From the NCBI RefSeq assembly GCF_001653235.2, contig NC_035791.1:2108001-2172000 (forward strand): DNA of 64,000 nt, written 5' to 3'. Below are positions 11,092 to 22,100 of this stretch, piece by piece. Each line of letters starts with the position of its first letter. The stretch's first letter is position 1. Under the pieces are notes generated by a model. The model saw only the letters and a program-made list of their open reading frames with translations, had not been told where the DNA came from and did not search any database. Both the position numbers and the translations under genes were made by a program. The stretch comes from Pochonia chlamydosporia 170 (taxonomy: Eukaryota > Ascomycota > Sordariomycetes > Hypocreales > Clavicipitaceae).

Positions 11092-13247
11092 ATGGGCAAA
11101 GAGTCGGGCAAGGCTCAGGAGCTCGCCGTCGTAAATCCTCCAGCAAATTCATCCTCCGCCGTCTCTGCAACGTCCGACAGCGAGACAGACGCCAGCAAAG
11201 CCCACCAGTTCAATGAGCAGACAAATTACGTCCCCAAGAGGACAATCATTACGGTAAAACAGATACCATATTCTGCTTGACGACAATGCTTTGTTTGGAA
11301 TATTCTAACTGCGATGGATAGATCTTTCTCGCCTGCGCCAGCGTCGATCTCCTGGCGTTGATTGACCAAACTACCCTCGCGACGAGTTTGTACATTATCG
11401 GCAGAGCATTGGGCTCAACAGATCAAGTGTCATGGATTGCCAGCGGCTACTTCATGTAATTGTTTCCACACTTCCAGTAAGGGCAATCAGCTAATCACTC
11501 GGTCAGAACGTCTACGGTGGGACAATTGCTGTACGGTCGACTCTCGGATATTTGGTCCCGCAAAGTTGTTTTGCTTTCAGGGCTTGCGATATTCTTCGTT
11601 GGATCTTTGGCATCTTCGCTTTCGCAGTCTGTGCTCCAATTGACCATCTTTCGAGCATTTACCGGCATTGGAGGTGGAGGTTTGATGACTGTGGCACAGC
11701 TCATTGTCAGCGATGTTGTGCCTTTGCGAGAAAGAGGAAAGTATCAGGGGATTTTGGTAAGCTTCTCACATACACCTACTTTGTTCTGGACTGATGAAAT
11801 GGTTTTGTAGGGTGCTGTGGTGGCTATCGCAAATGGCATCGGTCCAGTCATTGGCGGTGCTCTCTCCTCCAAGTCATCTGAATCATGGCGATGGATTTTC
11901 CGTCTTAATTTGCCGCTGACTGCTTTAACGACTGGCTGTGTCGTCTTTTTCATGCCTTTGAAGAAAGTGGAGGGCGATTGGAAACTGTAAGTCTTTGGTA
12001 TACCATAACGGTCTTGGACCTAACATAACAATGGGTAGGAAACTAAAGGCCGTCGATTTCGGTGGCATCTTTCTTTCCTTTGCTGGTATGACCGTCTTTA
12101 TTCTGGGTATGACTTGGGGTGGCCGCGAGTACGCGTGGAACTCCGTGCAAGTCATTGCAACCATGGTGATTGGCGTGGTTGTCTCCATTGGTTTCGTTAT
12201 ATGGCAATGGAAGGGACCGCGATATCCCCTTGTGCCTCGTAAGTGTGACATGGTTCATGAGCTGCCGATCAGTTTATTGACGTCTTTTAGTCCACATATT
12301 CAAGTCCAAGATTGTTAATGGCGCTTGTCTAACGATGGCCATCAATGGATGGAACTTTGTCATGCAAGTGTATTACGTGCCCTCGTTTTATCAGCTGGTG
12401 TATGGGTATTCTGCTACAAAATCCGGAGCTCTGCTGCTCCCCATCACCATCATTCAGACATTCAGCAGTACGCTCTCTGGGCTGATTGTTCATTGGGTCG
12501 GACGGTATCGAGAGTGCATCTTATTTGGTTGGGTTTGCTGGGCTGTTGGCCTTGGCCTCATGTCGACTTTGGACGAGACTACGGGTTTGGGTAAACAGAT
12601 TGGCTATTCCATCTTGATTGGTGTTGGTGTGGGAAACACTCTACAGCCGTAAGATTACATTGATCTTGCTTGTGATAACCTCGCATCTAACTCGTCCAGG
12701 GCATTGATCGCGACGCAAGCTGGCGTTGAGCGGCGCGATATGGCCATCGTGACATCGTTCCGCAAGTAAGTGTAAAAGATCCCATCAGTAAAACCCCACT
12801 AACAAGGCAATAGCTTCGTCCGAAATCTCGGATCGACCCTTGGCCTTGCAGTCTCTGGAACTGTAATGTGAGTTAAACACTCTGAAATTGCTTTACCATC
12901 CGATTCTGAAGGCTAACACCATCTTCAGTAACAACATTCTCGCTGGTGCATTTTCATCTCTCAACTTGGACGGAAAGGAGGCAAAAACTCTGCTGAGCAA
13001 TCCCCAAGAATATCTGAATGAAGTATCACCAGAGGAGGCAGAACGAATCAGAGCTATATTATTACCAGCTTATCGACGTGGGTTTCGTATCATTTTCATC
13101 ATCGGTGCATCTTTGGCGGCATTTGCATTTGTTCTGGCATTCTTTCTCATGCCGCAGGTGGAGTTGAGTAGACCGGATGATCAGAAACTAAAGGAGGAGG
13201 CGCAAAGAGCTTACGATGAAAAGAAGAGGAAGAAAGAGGCAGCTTGA
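11092..13247 (+). CDS. MFS drug:H+ antiporter, DHA2 (14-TM) type
   Basis: Plasma-membrane (or vacuolar) proton-coupled efflux pump. Nine exons (11092-11253, 11322-11455, 11507-11756, 11811-11986, 12039-12238, 12291-12648, 12700-12765, 12814-12867, 12929-13247) close in frame to 572 aa. A hydrophilic Ser-rich N-terminus leads into TM1 at about residue 54. The family signature A loop follows TM2 as GQLLYGRLSDIWSRK. The antiporter motif C region reads GAVVAIANGIGPVIGGAL. A long TM-rich body follows, with a loop and last TM near IIFIIGASLAAFAFVLAFF, then a Lys/Glu-rich tail. The ATG at 11092 is used because the codon upstream in frame is TTG. Substrate unknown; export of a product of a neighbouring enzyme, or simple drug resistance, are both possible. 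Confidence 0.93.
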
Positions 13248-13500
13248 GTGCTATGGTTGCCTCAGAAGTTTGGGGGCGAGGTTTTGTGATTAAGTGGAAA
13301 TAGATAGAAGAGCTTGAGTTTGGATACGCAAAATCCTGGAACTGAAGGCAAAAGCTTGTATGAGGTTAGAAGTTTAGAGAAGTCAAGGCGCTTAAAATGG
13401 GACTCAACCGTGGTGCTATGAGTGCTATTTTGATAGATATAGTCAATTTTTACATGTTGGCTCGTGCCTGCGAAATGGAAACATCCAAGAAAGATGAGAG

Positions 13501-13517
13501 AATCTAAATTTTAGATT
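13501..13517. repeat. 17-bp palindrome, AT-rich
   Basis: AATCTAAA and TTTAGATT are exact reverse complements around a single central T. It lies about 250 bp after the MFS stop codon, at the start of the AT-rich patch. It may be a chance palindrome, a hairpin in the MFS 3' region, or part of a degraded element. Confidence 0.7.
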
Positions 13518-14259
13518 TTCTGTTACTAAGTACATCTGGTTGTATCACTCTTACTCAAATTTAGTTTAGTCATAAGCTTTATAAGATCAGGTCCTACCTG
13601 TAAGTAATTGCAGTTAGATAAATCAATAAAGTAAAAGTAGAAAATAAAGTAAAAACAGTCCAACGTAAATAACATTCATAGTTCACTACGCTCAAAGGCT
13701 TAGTAGCAGTCGCAACGGCGTTATATTTAAACTTTAAGCTTAGGCTAAAATACTAAATACACAGTTAGACAAGTGGTGTCTGGATGAGACCAAGTGGCAT
13801 AGCTCAATTGAGTGGTGATCGTCTAGCTGACGTTTCCACTCAATTAGATGTCTGGAAATGTGCAAATAGTGCGATGCGTGGCAATTGAACTATTCATTGT
13901 CGTCTTCCCATCCAGTTCAGCTTGGCTCAGCTTGGCTAGAACCTCTCAGCCTCATCCTAGTTGCTGGTGGTGATGAGAAAAGCCACAACTCAATAGACTT
14001 CAGACAGGTTGAAGATGTTATTATGGCATTCGGTCAGCTGCTTAGGTTGTGGCGCTTCAATGTTTCATTTCGCTGCAACCAACAGCAACATGAAGTTTCC
14101 ATCCCACCAGCAAAAGCTCTGCCAACTTGGTGCAATGGAATGCAAACTGTCCCAATTTGATGTGTGGCCATAGACTTTCGGCTTTCGAATTACAGAAATG
14201 GTGAAGCCATCGGCTCGATATCAAACAGGTGATGTTAAGAATGCCTCGACACAACCGGG

Positions 14260-14267
14260 TATATAAA
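14260..14267 (+). promoter_or_regulatory. TATA box of orphan 303-aa gene
   Basis: A consensus TATATAAA lies 75 bp upstream of the ATG at 14342. Most genes in this window lack so clear a TATA element. It supports a real, possibly inducible, promoter. Confidence 0.6.
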
Positions 14268-14341
14268 CGTCTGTCCACACCCACACATAATATCATGATA
14301 CTGGATAGTGCAACAGTTGATTCAAACTACCACTTGCCAAA

Positions 14342-15306
14342 ATGGCGGATTCTGATGCATTCTACGAGATTGTCGAGGAGGCAGTGCAAGATGTGGCAGT
14401 TATAAGCTGCGCCGTTCTCAACCTCCCCAATTTCTTGGAGTACTTTAACAAGAAAAAGGACCCCACTGAAAAGTTGATTGCAGCGCTCCAACAGATCAAG
14501 GTTGACATCATATCGGCTTTCTATGAAGAAGCTCTTAGGCTTCGTTTTGGCGTCGTGTACGCCATTGCTCTCGATTGTTATCGAGATCAAAAGAGAATTA
14601 AAGAAGGTTTGAAAACTCCCCAACGTCGCCTTACCTCAATGCCGCTAAAACAGCTACAGTTGGCATCACCAAGGCTACATTAGCCCCTGGTGGGAAACTG
14701 GACTATCTCCACGACAGCCTCATTGACTCGATTAGCAAACTGCGAGAGTGTAACTACTACTTTCTCACCCGCCGGCAGCTCAAACCAGATCCACCATTGG
14801 TCATTGCAGGTATAATCCTATGTGGAACGATCCTCGGCACTCTCAATGCCGTTGAGGCTTATGTCTACTCTGTGAAGGGCAATGAGAATCAGAACGGACA
14901 AGGAGGCCAGAGAGACGTCGAGGACAAGCAGAAGGATGTCCTTTCTGGCCTCAACGAAAGTAACGACGTGGTTGAGCAATGGGTTGAGTACTATCTCGCT
15001 CAGCGAAGGGGACTAGTCCAAACGAAGACGATAATCGACGGTGACCCTAGTATTTACCCGCCGAGTGCCCGAATTCAGGGGTGGGCAGTCGTAAGCGATG
15101 GCTTCCAAGGAGACAGTTTGCTGAAGAATTTAACGGGCGGCGAGATTACAAAGTTTAGTGAGGTGAAAACAGACACTGATCATGGTTTGGTTCGCTGCTT
15201 GTGGGAGGGAACAAAAGCGGCGTCTAGTCTGAACGAGTTGCTGTTTAAGTGGAAGAATACTCGACGGCTTGCAGTTCCTAGCGCACGACCTCGCATTCTT
15301 GAATGA
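14342..15306 (+). CDS. Orphan protein of unknown function, 303 aa
   Basis: Not recognised. A 53-nt intron (14607-14659, GTTTGA donor, CTAAAAC branch, CTACAG acceptor) joins exons 14342-14606 and 14660-15306 into 303 aa. Without it the first frame stops at 14683. The N-terminal 100 residues look helical and acidic. Residues about 135-160 are hydrophobic (LVIAGIILCGTILGTL), either a membrane segment or a buried helix. The middle is Gln/Asn/Asp-rich and hydrophilic. The last 16 residues of this frame are Arg/Pro-rich and unlike the rest, whereas the +1 frame from about 15254 runs 26 natural-looking codons (FLAHDLAFLNEF within it). A small frameshift near the 3' end is therefore possible. It is flanked by AT-rich DNA, which fits a lineage-specific gene. 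The weak donor site makes the model moderate. Confidence 0.6.
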
Positions 15307-16304
15307 GTTTGTATACGCGCATCGACGCTGGAAGTGACAGCGGCAACTGTTCTCGACAGGCTTGGATTCGACGCTGTATGCTTGCATCAGTGAAGATACG
15401 AACGGAGACGGCCATTGTCCCGTCCGCAGAAAGAGGGAGGCGCACACAAGCTTAAGCTCCTCAGCATGTAGTTTTGATTTCATCAGATGCAATCGATCAA
15501 CATTTTCTGAACTCCGGACAGGAAGTCATGATATCTCCCAATGGCTGAGCCTCTAGTGACCAGATTCAGCCCCTGGGCATTCTTCATTCCGTACTTGAAG
15601 CAAGAGATGCTGCTGCGACAACGAATGTGCGGTTGCTAGTACAGAGCTGACACAAAGCAGTGAGGCCGTTGCCTATGGTCTGTTGCTGCTAATGGTCAAG
15701 CAGAAAACATCAACTGCGTATTTGTCGTCAGTATTTAACTGAATCCCCCCTGTTGGCTGTGGTCGCCCGCCACAATCTCCAGTTTCCATTCAATGTCTCT
15801 GCGCATCAAGTAACAAGTGGCAAACTGTCGGGATCACATTGTTGCAGCCTTCCTGGCTCTGACGTCCCAAAAAATAGCTCGGAGTGACTACGTCTCTGTT
15901 TTAACGGCCATCGAGGCTATACCTACCCGTGCAGGGCAGCTTAGGCGGTGGCTTTCATCACGAACTGGTACTTGCACATGTGATGGGTTCCTAGTGTGGC
16001 GCCTTTAACTGCTTCGTAAAGTATCCCATAGATTGAAAGGAATTAGGGCCATGTGTGTTCTTCCGTGCGGTTCGTCTGGTGCTCAATATACCGACACATC
16101 CCGTTCTGTGCTTCGCTTTTCAGGTTTTGTCGTGGTTCAAAGTCTCGTCGCAACTTCCGATCCAGTAGATTTCCGCCGTTGCGTCAGTTTTTCACGTGCC
16201 CCACCATCAGCTTCAACAGCATCTCGTCCACATCGGATCATCAAACTGACCGTCATCTCTGCAAATTCACACCAATTGAGTCATCAGCAAGGCTCAATTG
16301 AAAA
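15307..16304. other. Intergenic, upstream of HIS6
   Basis: No protein-like ORF apart from the possible frameshifted tail of the preceding gene (to about 15334). An ATTCCGTACTTGAA sequence at about 15587 is shared with one near 10729. A CACGTG lies at 16193-16198, and a Gcn4/CpcA-type site at 16277-16283. Confidence 0.55.
16277..16283 (+). promoter_or_regulatory. Gcn4/CpcA (cross-pathway control) site
   Basis: TGAGTCA is a perfect match to the TGASTCA core bound by Gcn4 and its filamentous-fungal homologues CpcA/CPC1. It lies 22 bp before the HIS6 ATG. Histidine genes are classic targets of cross-pathway control. It is unusually close to the ATG, so it could be in the leader; binding is inferred from the match alone. 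Confidence 0.55.
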
Positions 16305-17241
16305 ATGACGCGATTCCGACCATGTATAGACCTGCATGCCGGCCAGGTGAAGCAGATTGTCGGCGGAACTCTTGACAGCACTTCGTCAGCACTGCAAACA
16401 AACCATGTGTCACAATATCCTCCGTCTTACTTTGCCGACCTGTACCGGGACAACTCTCTCGAGGGTGCCCATGTTATCATGTTAGGAGGCGGAAACACCG
16501 AAGCTGCTAAGCAGGCATTGCAGTCTTGGCCAGGTCACTTGCAAGTAGGCGGTGGTATCAATGACAAGAATGCAAAGGAGTGGATAGATGCCGGAGCTTC
16601 CAAGGTATGTTTAAAGAGTCGGACAGGTGCATCTGCATATAGGGCAGCTTGGGTTCTTATCAGGTGCTAATACAAAATTTGTAGGTCATCATCACATCAT
16701 ACCTCTTCCCAGAGGGACGTTTCAGTCAGTCAAGGCTGGACGAAGTGTTAAACGCCCTAGGCGGCGACAAGGACAAACTGGTCATTGATTTAAGCTGTCG
16801 CCGTCGCGGCGTTGACTCATGGTTTGTCGCTATGGACAAATGGCAAACGATTACCGATATGGAAGTCAATCAAGGTGCGTATTGGGCAATGGCGCCCAAA
16901 TTTAATCGATCAATGCCGAATATCTCCAGCTGATAGCGCACGCAGATTCCATCAAAGCCTTGGAGCCGTATTGCTCCGAGTTTCTCATTCACGCCGCAGA
17001 TAACGAGGGCCTGCAGAAGGGCATAGACGGCAAATTGGTGGAGCGATTGGCAGAGTGGTGCTCTATCCCTGTCACGTATGCTGGAGGAGGAAGGAATCTG
17101 GAAGACTTGGAGCTTGTGAAGAGGCTCAGCGACGGCAGAGTAGATTTGACGATTGGGAGTGCGTTGGATTGTTTTGGAGGAAATGGGGTCAAGCTTGCAG
17201 AATGTGTTGCATGGAATCGGGAACAGGACCAAGGTAAATAG
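16305..17241 (+). CDS. HIS6: ProFAR isomerase (phosphoribosylformimino-AICAR ribotide isomerase)
   Basis: Fourth step of histidine biosynthesis: an Amadori rearrangement opening the ribose of ProFAR to give PRFAR, in the cytosol. Three exons (16305-16604, 16685-16874, 16946-17241) close to 261 aa, the same length as yeast His6. The (beta/alpha)8 barrel shows [17 protein letters not shown] at the N-terminus, with the first catalytic Asp. It then shows [17 protein letters not shown] (first phosphate site), VIDLSCRR, and [14 protein letters not shown] and LTIGSALD, the second phosphate and catalytic half. Both intron junctions fall within well-conserved barrel segments and restore them exactly. 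Probably under amino-acid starvation control through the TGAGTCA site upstream. Confidence 0.97.
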
Positions 17242-19150
17242 AATCCGAGATTATGACGAAATGTGTTTACGAAGATGACGCAGCTGTGCCATTTTGGGAG
17301 TTTGGCGGGAGACAATAACAAGAGCCGCAATTGTGACGTGACGTCTGAGCATAGAATACATTGCAAACGCAATTGCTTGTCGTGGTTCGCACAATTGAGG
17401 CTTCTAGAGGCGATTCTCTTCCAAGGAGAGCAGTAATACCGTAGTCAATGCCATTCGACGCCAGAATTTCCATTGCGCCTCGTTCCTTGCGATAGAGCGA
17501 TAGTTGAGAAAAACTCCACACATTACTGGTGCGCATTGTTTTCTTTGGTGTGGAGCGGTTGGCCAAGGAACATGCTCCTCGAAACAAACACATGCCAAGT
17601 TATGGTGCGAATCTATCTAATTTCTGCCCACCTTTGCAGAGTTACAGGGTTACAAGGTTTCGAATAGATGGACAGAGTGGAGGGGGGGAAGCCCGTGGGG
17701 AGAAAAACAAGCATCGAATGGTGTGAAGGATTTCGATTTCGTCTTGTACGTATTCCCGGTCTCAGACTAGAAACACGGGAATCCAAAACTAGCAATATGA
17801 TATTTGTGGAATGATATGTGAAAAGAAAAATAAAACATGCACAACGTGGATTAAACTGATACAATGACACATCATTGGTCACCCAGCTGTTCACTTGAAT
17901 CACGGAAATCAATTTCATCGGACCACATGCACAACTATCGGCAATGACGCGCAGGAAAGGCCGACTGCATATCAGAGACGTCCGATACGAGCCAATGTGT
18001 GCCACAAGAGTCAAAGAAAACAATGAAGACAACGATCAGATGCTAGCAGTGGTTCCATTGTTTTGCACATCTTGTGTCTCGGACCCTGGCAAAGCCTGGC
18101 TTGGCTGCCATGGCGACTCAACTACCTGCATTGACTGCATGGACTAGACAAGTAAGAGAGAACGGATGGGGGGGTTCAAGCTTCAGATGGCTGGGGCAGG
18201 TGGTTAGTTATTATCATGTTTTATGCCGCGTGTGCCAGACAGTAATGGCAAATGCTCCATGTCCATGTCCTTGCCCATGTCGAGCCGAACCATGGAGATC
18301 GGAGCGGGTTCAGAGGTCTAATATGGAGTATCAGAGGTCGAATAAAACGTTGAGGCACGACGAAGACGGTCTGGTCTGGTGCCTTGCCTTGGATGCGATG
18401 CGATGCAATTGGAGCGGGGTCACAACAAGAACAAGGTCGAAAATTGCATGGTGTGGCAGACCCCTGTGGACGTTGTGTTACTGGTTTGTTTGAGAGGCTT
18501 TGCGACATCTTCACTGGCTCAAGAGCCATGGAGCCCATGCATGCTGATGCCGCAGCACACCAAGGCACAAGTCGTGCGTGACCTGCAGGTCAGAGGTAGC
18601 TCGAGGGGTGGATCTGGATCATGGATGGTCAAGCAGCTGTCATGGCGGGCGATGGCGGAGATGGTGCACGATGGTGCACGCCAGGACCAACGGTTGCTGG
18701 GACAACCCCACACTGACTGTTTATCCACTTCGAGCCAATCATGTCCACGCCCCTCGACAATGTCCATCATCGTGCATTCCTTAAGTGCTGCCACTCGCAG
18801 AGAGCGTCAAGTCCAGTCTCTCCTTTCGTCAACTCCGCCATCTCATCGTCAGTATCATTTTTTGGATGATACAACGAGGGAGTTCTACAGTTTTGGCGGC
18901 TTACTAAACCGTCGCCTTTCTCTTGTCGACTCGAATTGCTTGCTTCGATTCGTGTCATCCCGTCGATGCTCGTTTCCCCAGAACTTGGACGTAAGGAGAG
19001 CGTCTGATCTGCTTTGGAACATCCGACGACGCCAAGTCGCCCACAGCATTCCAAACTATCCACATTGCATCACCCTGTGGTCATTCTGCGACTCGACACA
19101 TTCCTCAACTCCTTGACTCTTGACCGAGGAACCATCAAGCAGTGGTCACC
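17242..19150. other. 1.9 kb intergenic, upstream of BUD4
   Basis: Only scattered short ORFs on both strands, none protein-like. Pyrimidine-rich and CGAC/TCGAC-rich stretches from about 18780 on fit a promoter and long leader of BUD4. No RNA gene recognised. Confidence 0.5.
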
Positions 19151-22100
19151 ATGGCCTCCGAGCCGGTATGACAGATTTCACCTTTTGGTTTGCGCCTGCT
19201 TCTCACCAGTCACACTAACGCTCGGATCCTAGGTGCATCCCCTTCGCATCTCCAAAAACACGCCGACCTCTTCACCAAAGAAGATGGCTAGCGCTCTTCC
19301 CCGTCCTCTGAGTGAGATCTCTCCCGCAGAGAAGAGACGAAACTCGCCTAGCTGGCATCCTTATTCTCCCAAGGTTGGTTCTCTCCATTCATCCATCGAT
19401 CCATCCATCCTGTGTCTGTAGCATCCATTTCTGCGCATGCCCTGGCTGTTTGTCTCTTGTGCCCCGTGATCTCCCCATGTTTGTGTCTACAACCTGCTCC
19501 CCGCCTGTTTGGTTTCACACCGCACAGTCTTCCGCCTCGATGCGCTTATACCGTCCTCACTTCCTGTTCTGACACTTGTGATGCAGAAGGCTGCGCTCCC
19601 CGGCAACGATTCTTCGCCATTCCAGTCCTCACCACTCGATTCTTCCACTTCACCAAGGCTCTTCTGGCAAAACCGTAACTCTGAGAATATGCTCCATGGG
19701 GGCCGCTCTGGTTCGCCATCGCCAAATCGTCGTTCCTCCATTGAGCGCCTCCAGAGAGCCTCCCGCGTCAAGAACAGCAACATCTTAGCACTGGAGCAGA
19801 AGCAAGAATATGACCCAACCCGAATCCCGCATATCGAGAGACCGCTCGCAAAGGTCCAAGGAAGCAGCATCTTTACGTCTTCGTCAAGCTCCAGTGGCTT
19901 CCGTTCTCCAGATTCGGGTCACCAAGACTCCGACAACAGATCCAGCTTTTCTATGATGAGCCCATCCAAAGTGTCACCTACGCTGCCGGAGATTCCTCAG
20001 AAGTCAGCGGGAACCTCGAGCAAGGACCAAGCATCGCCCACGAAATCTTCTCTTTCACCAACCAAGTTCAACAAGAACACATTTGACCCGGAGGCCGGCA
20101 CTTGGTCCGGGCACTCCTCTCTGAGCGAGAACGAGTTTTCGGATGGTCGCTATTTGAATCGCCACCCGAAGAGCGTCACTTTTGACGCCGCGCCTCCCCA
20201 GATTAACGAGTATGAAATGGCCACACCTGATCTCTCATCAGTCGGAACAAATTCGCGTGAAGGCAGCTACGACTCTGTTGAGGACGAGGACGAGGATCTG
20301 TACGACCCTGCTCACATCGAGGTGGACGAGAGCTTTGACGAGTCTCTTGAGGATACCGACAAGACGCCTGTTGTTGGCCCCGACGACTGGCGCGGCGACA
20401 GTCCCATGATTCACCAGGCACTTGGTGCCGACAAGTTCGAGGGCAGCCCAATGCCGGAAACTGCTCCAATGATGGCTAATACCGGCCGAACAACCCCAAC
20501 AAACAAACGTTCTGACTCTGCCAACTCTAACGGAGATCACAGGCCATTGCCTCCCCTACCGGGCATGGGTCACTCCAGAAGCCAGTCTTCCGGCTCAAAC
20601 GGAACATCTCCTGGACTCTCAGCTACAGCAGAGAGGATGCTCGGTGGCTCTCACAGAAGCTTGCCAGTTCCCCCACCAGCGTTCGCGTCCAAGTCTGATA
20701 TCCAAAATTTTGGTAGCCATAAGATGACTTTGGAAGAACGACTCAAGCTCATGATGCTCTCTGATGATACCGACGCTAAAAGCGCCGCGGAGCAGCAGCG
20801 GGAGCGCAGACTCCGTCGTGGAGCCGGCCGCGAGAGAGGCGGCACTCCACACTCTGAAGCCGATTCCGACGGTGCCTTGGAGGCACTGGAGGCAGATGAC
20901 ACAATTGGAGACATCTCTGGGTTAGACTTTCAAATGCCACCCAAAATCTCGAGGGAGTCTATTATGCGCCGGGTGAACGGCAACAGCGCCACCGAGTGTG
21001 GTTCAGAATATCGTTTCTCGTCTCCCGCAGTTAGTCCTCAAAGGAGTCCGATGCGACAAGCTGAAGCATCTGTTATGGATCTGGATCCAGATGTCCCTAT
21101 TCCTTCAACGGAGGATTCCTTGGTGGAGTCGGACTATGAGCAGGAAGATAGTGTCATCATCACACGAAACTCTGAGGACGGAGAGGGTCATGTACTTGAC
21201 TATTATGAGGAAGAGACTCTGGCATTCGATGAAGACGAAGAAGAAGAGGTCCATCCTCCGGAAGAAGTGCAGCTCCAGGAGCCACGCGTTGAGACGGAAG
21301 AACCAGAGACCATTGAGCCGGCTGAGGTTGTTTCAGTTACTGCGGAGCAAGTCTCTACAACTCAACACCTTCAATTAGAGCCTTTCACGGGCGGATTGGG
21401 CATTGATGGTATCGACGACCCATTCATTTCGTCCAAGGACATTGAGGAACCTATCAAAAACGAACCCAAGGCCCAGGAAGAAATTCAAATCACTGAGCAA
21501 GAGGTTCTTGAGCCTCCCAGGAGACCCACAACCCCTACACGTCGCATGTCAAAGCCGGAATATGATGGTACCGGCTGGGGTGAACCTGATGATGAATACG
21601 AAGACGTGCCTGACAGCCCTGGGTCGGTCATTCACCACCCTGCTCCAGAAGAAGAGAGGGTTTCCCCTCCAGCTATTCCCGAGAGAGTGGCAACCATCAA
21701 AGCTCCCGGAGCCAAGCTCAAGACTCGTCTTTCCAATACTCCCTCCGACCTGGCAGCTATGCGAGAAGCTCGAAGACAGGTCAGTCGTGAGGTGCCAGAT
21801 GTACCACCTATTCCTGAAAAGCACCGAAACCGTATGTCTCGAGATCTTGGCACGGAGCAAATTTTGGAGCAAGATGACTTTGTTGCACGACACCCAAGTT
21901 TCAAGAACCGAAGCCTTACTTTGGATCTGGACATGGGCCTCAGCCTTGATCAGGACTTTGAACGAGTCATTGAAGCCCAAAAGCGCGGTTATCTCATGCG
22001 ACAAAATACCAAGGTCATTACTGCTAGTGACAAAGATGGTGATGAACACTGGAAGGCAAGATCTGCTCATAGCTCTCCCACCAAGCACAGCCGCGCGGAC

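Larger units (their letters stand above)
13248..14341. other. AT-rich intergenic segment
   Basis: From about 13440 to 13780 the sequence is markedly more AT-rich and TpA-rich than its surroundings, with a 17-bp palindrome at 13501-13517. This may be a short relic of RIP-mutated repeat DNA (inference). Around 13918-13942 a CAGCTTGGCT unit is repeated. No gene seen until the orphan gene at 14342. Confidence 0.55.

Noticed and set aside
19509..19586. Alternative BUD4 start inside the long exon (in-frame ATG 78 bp before the acceptor)
   Set aside because: The upstream exons 19151-19165 and 19233-19373 carry a Bud4-like segment (PLSEISPAEKRRNSP) and splice in frame at 19587. The extra residues from the in-frame ATG look like intron.
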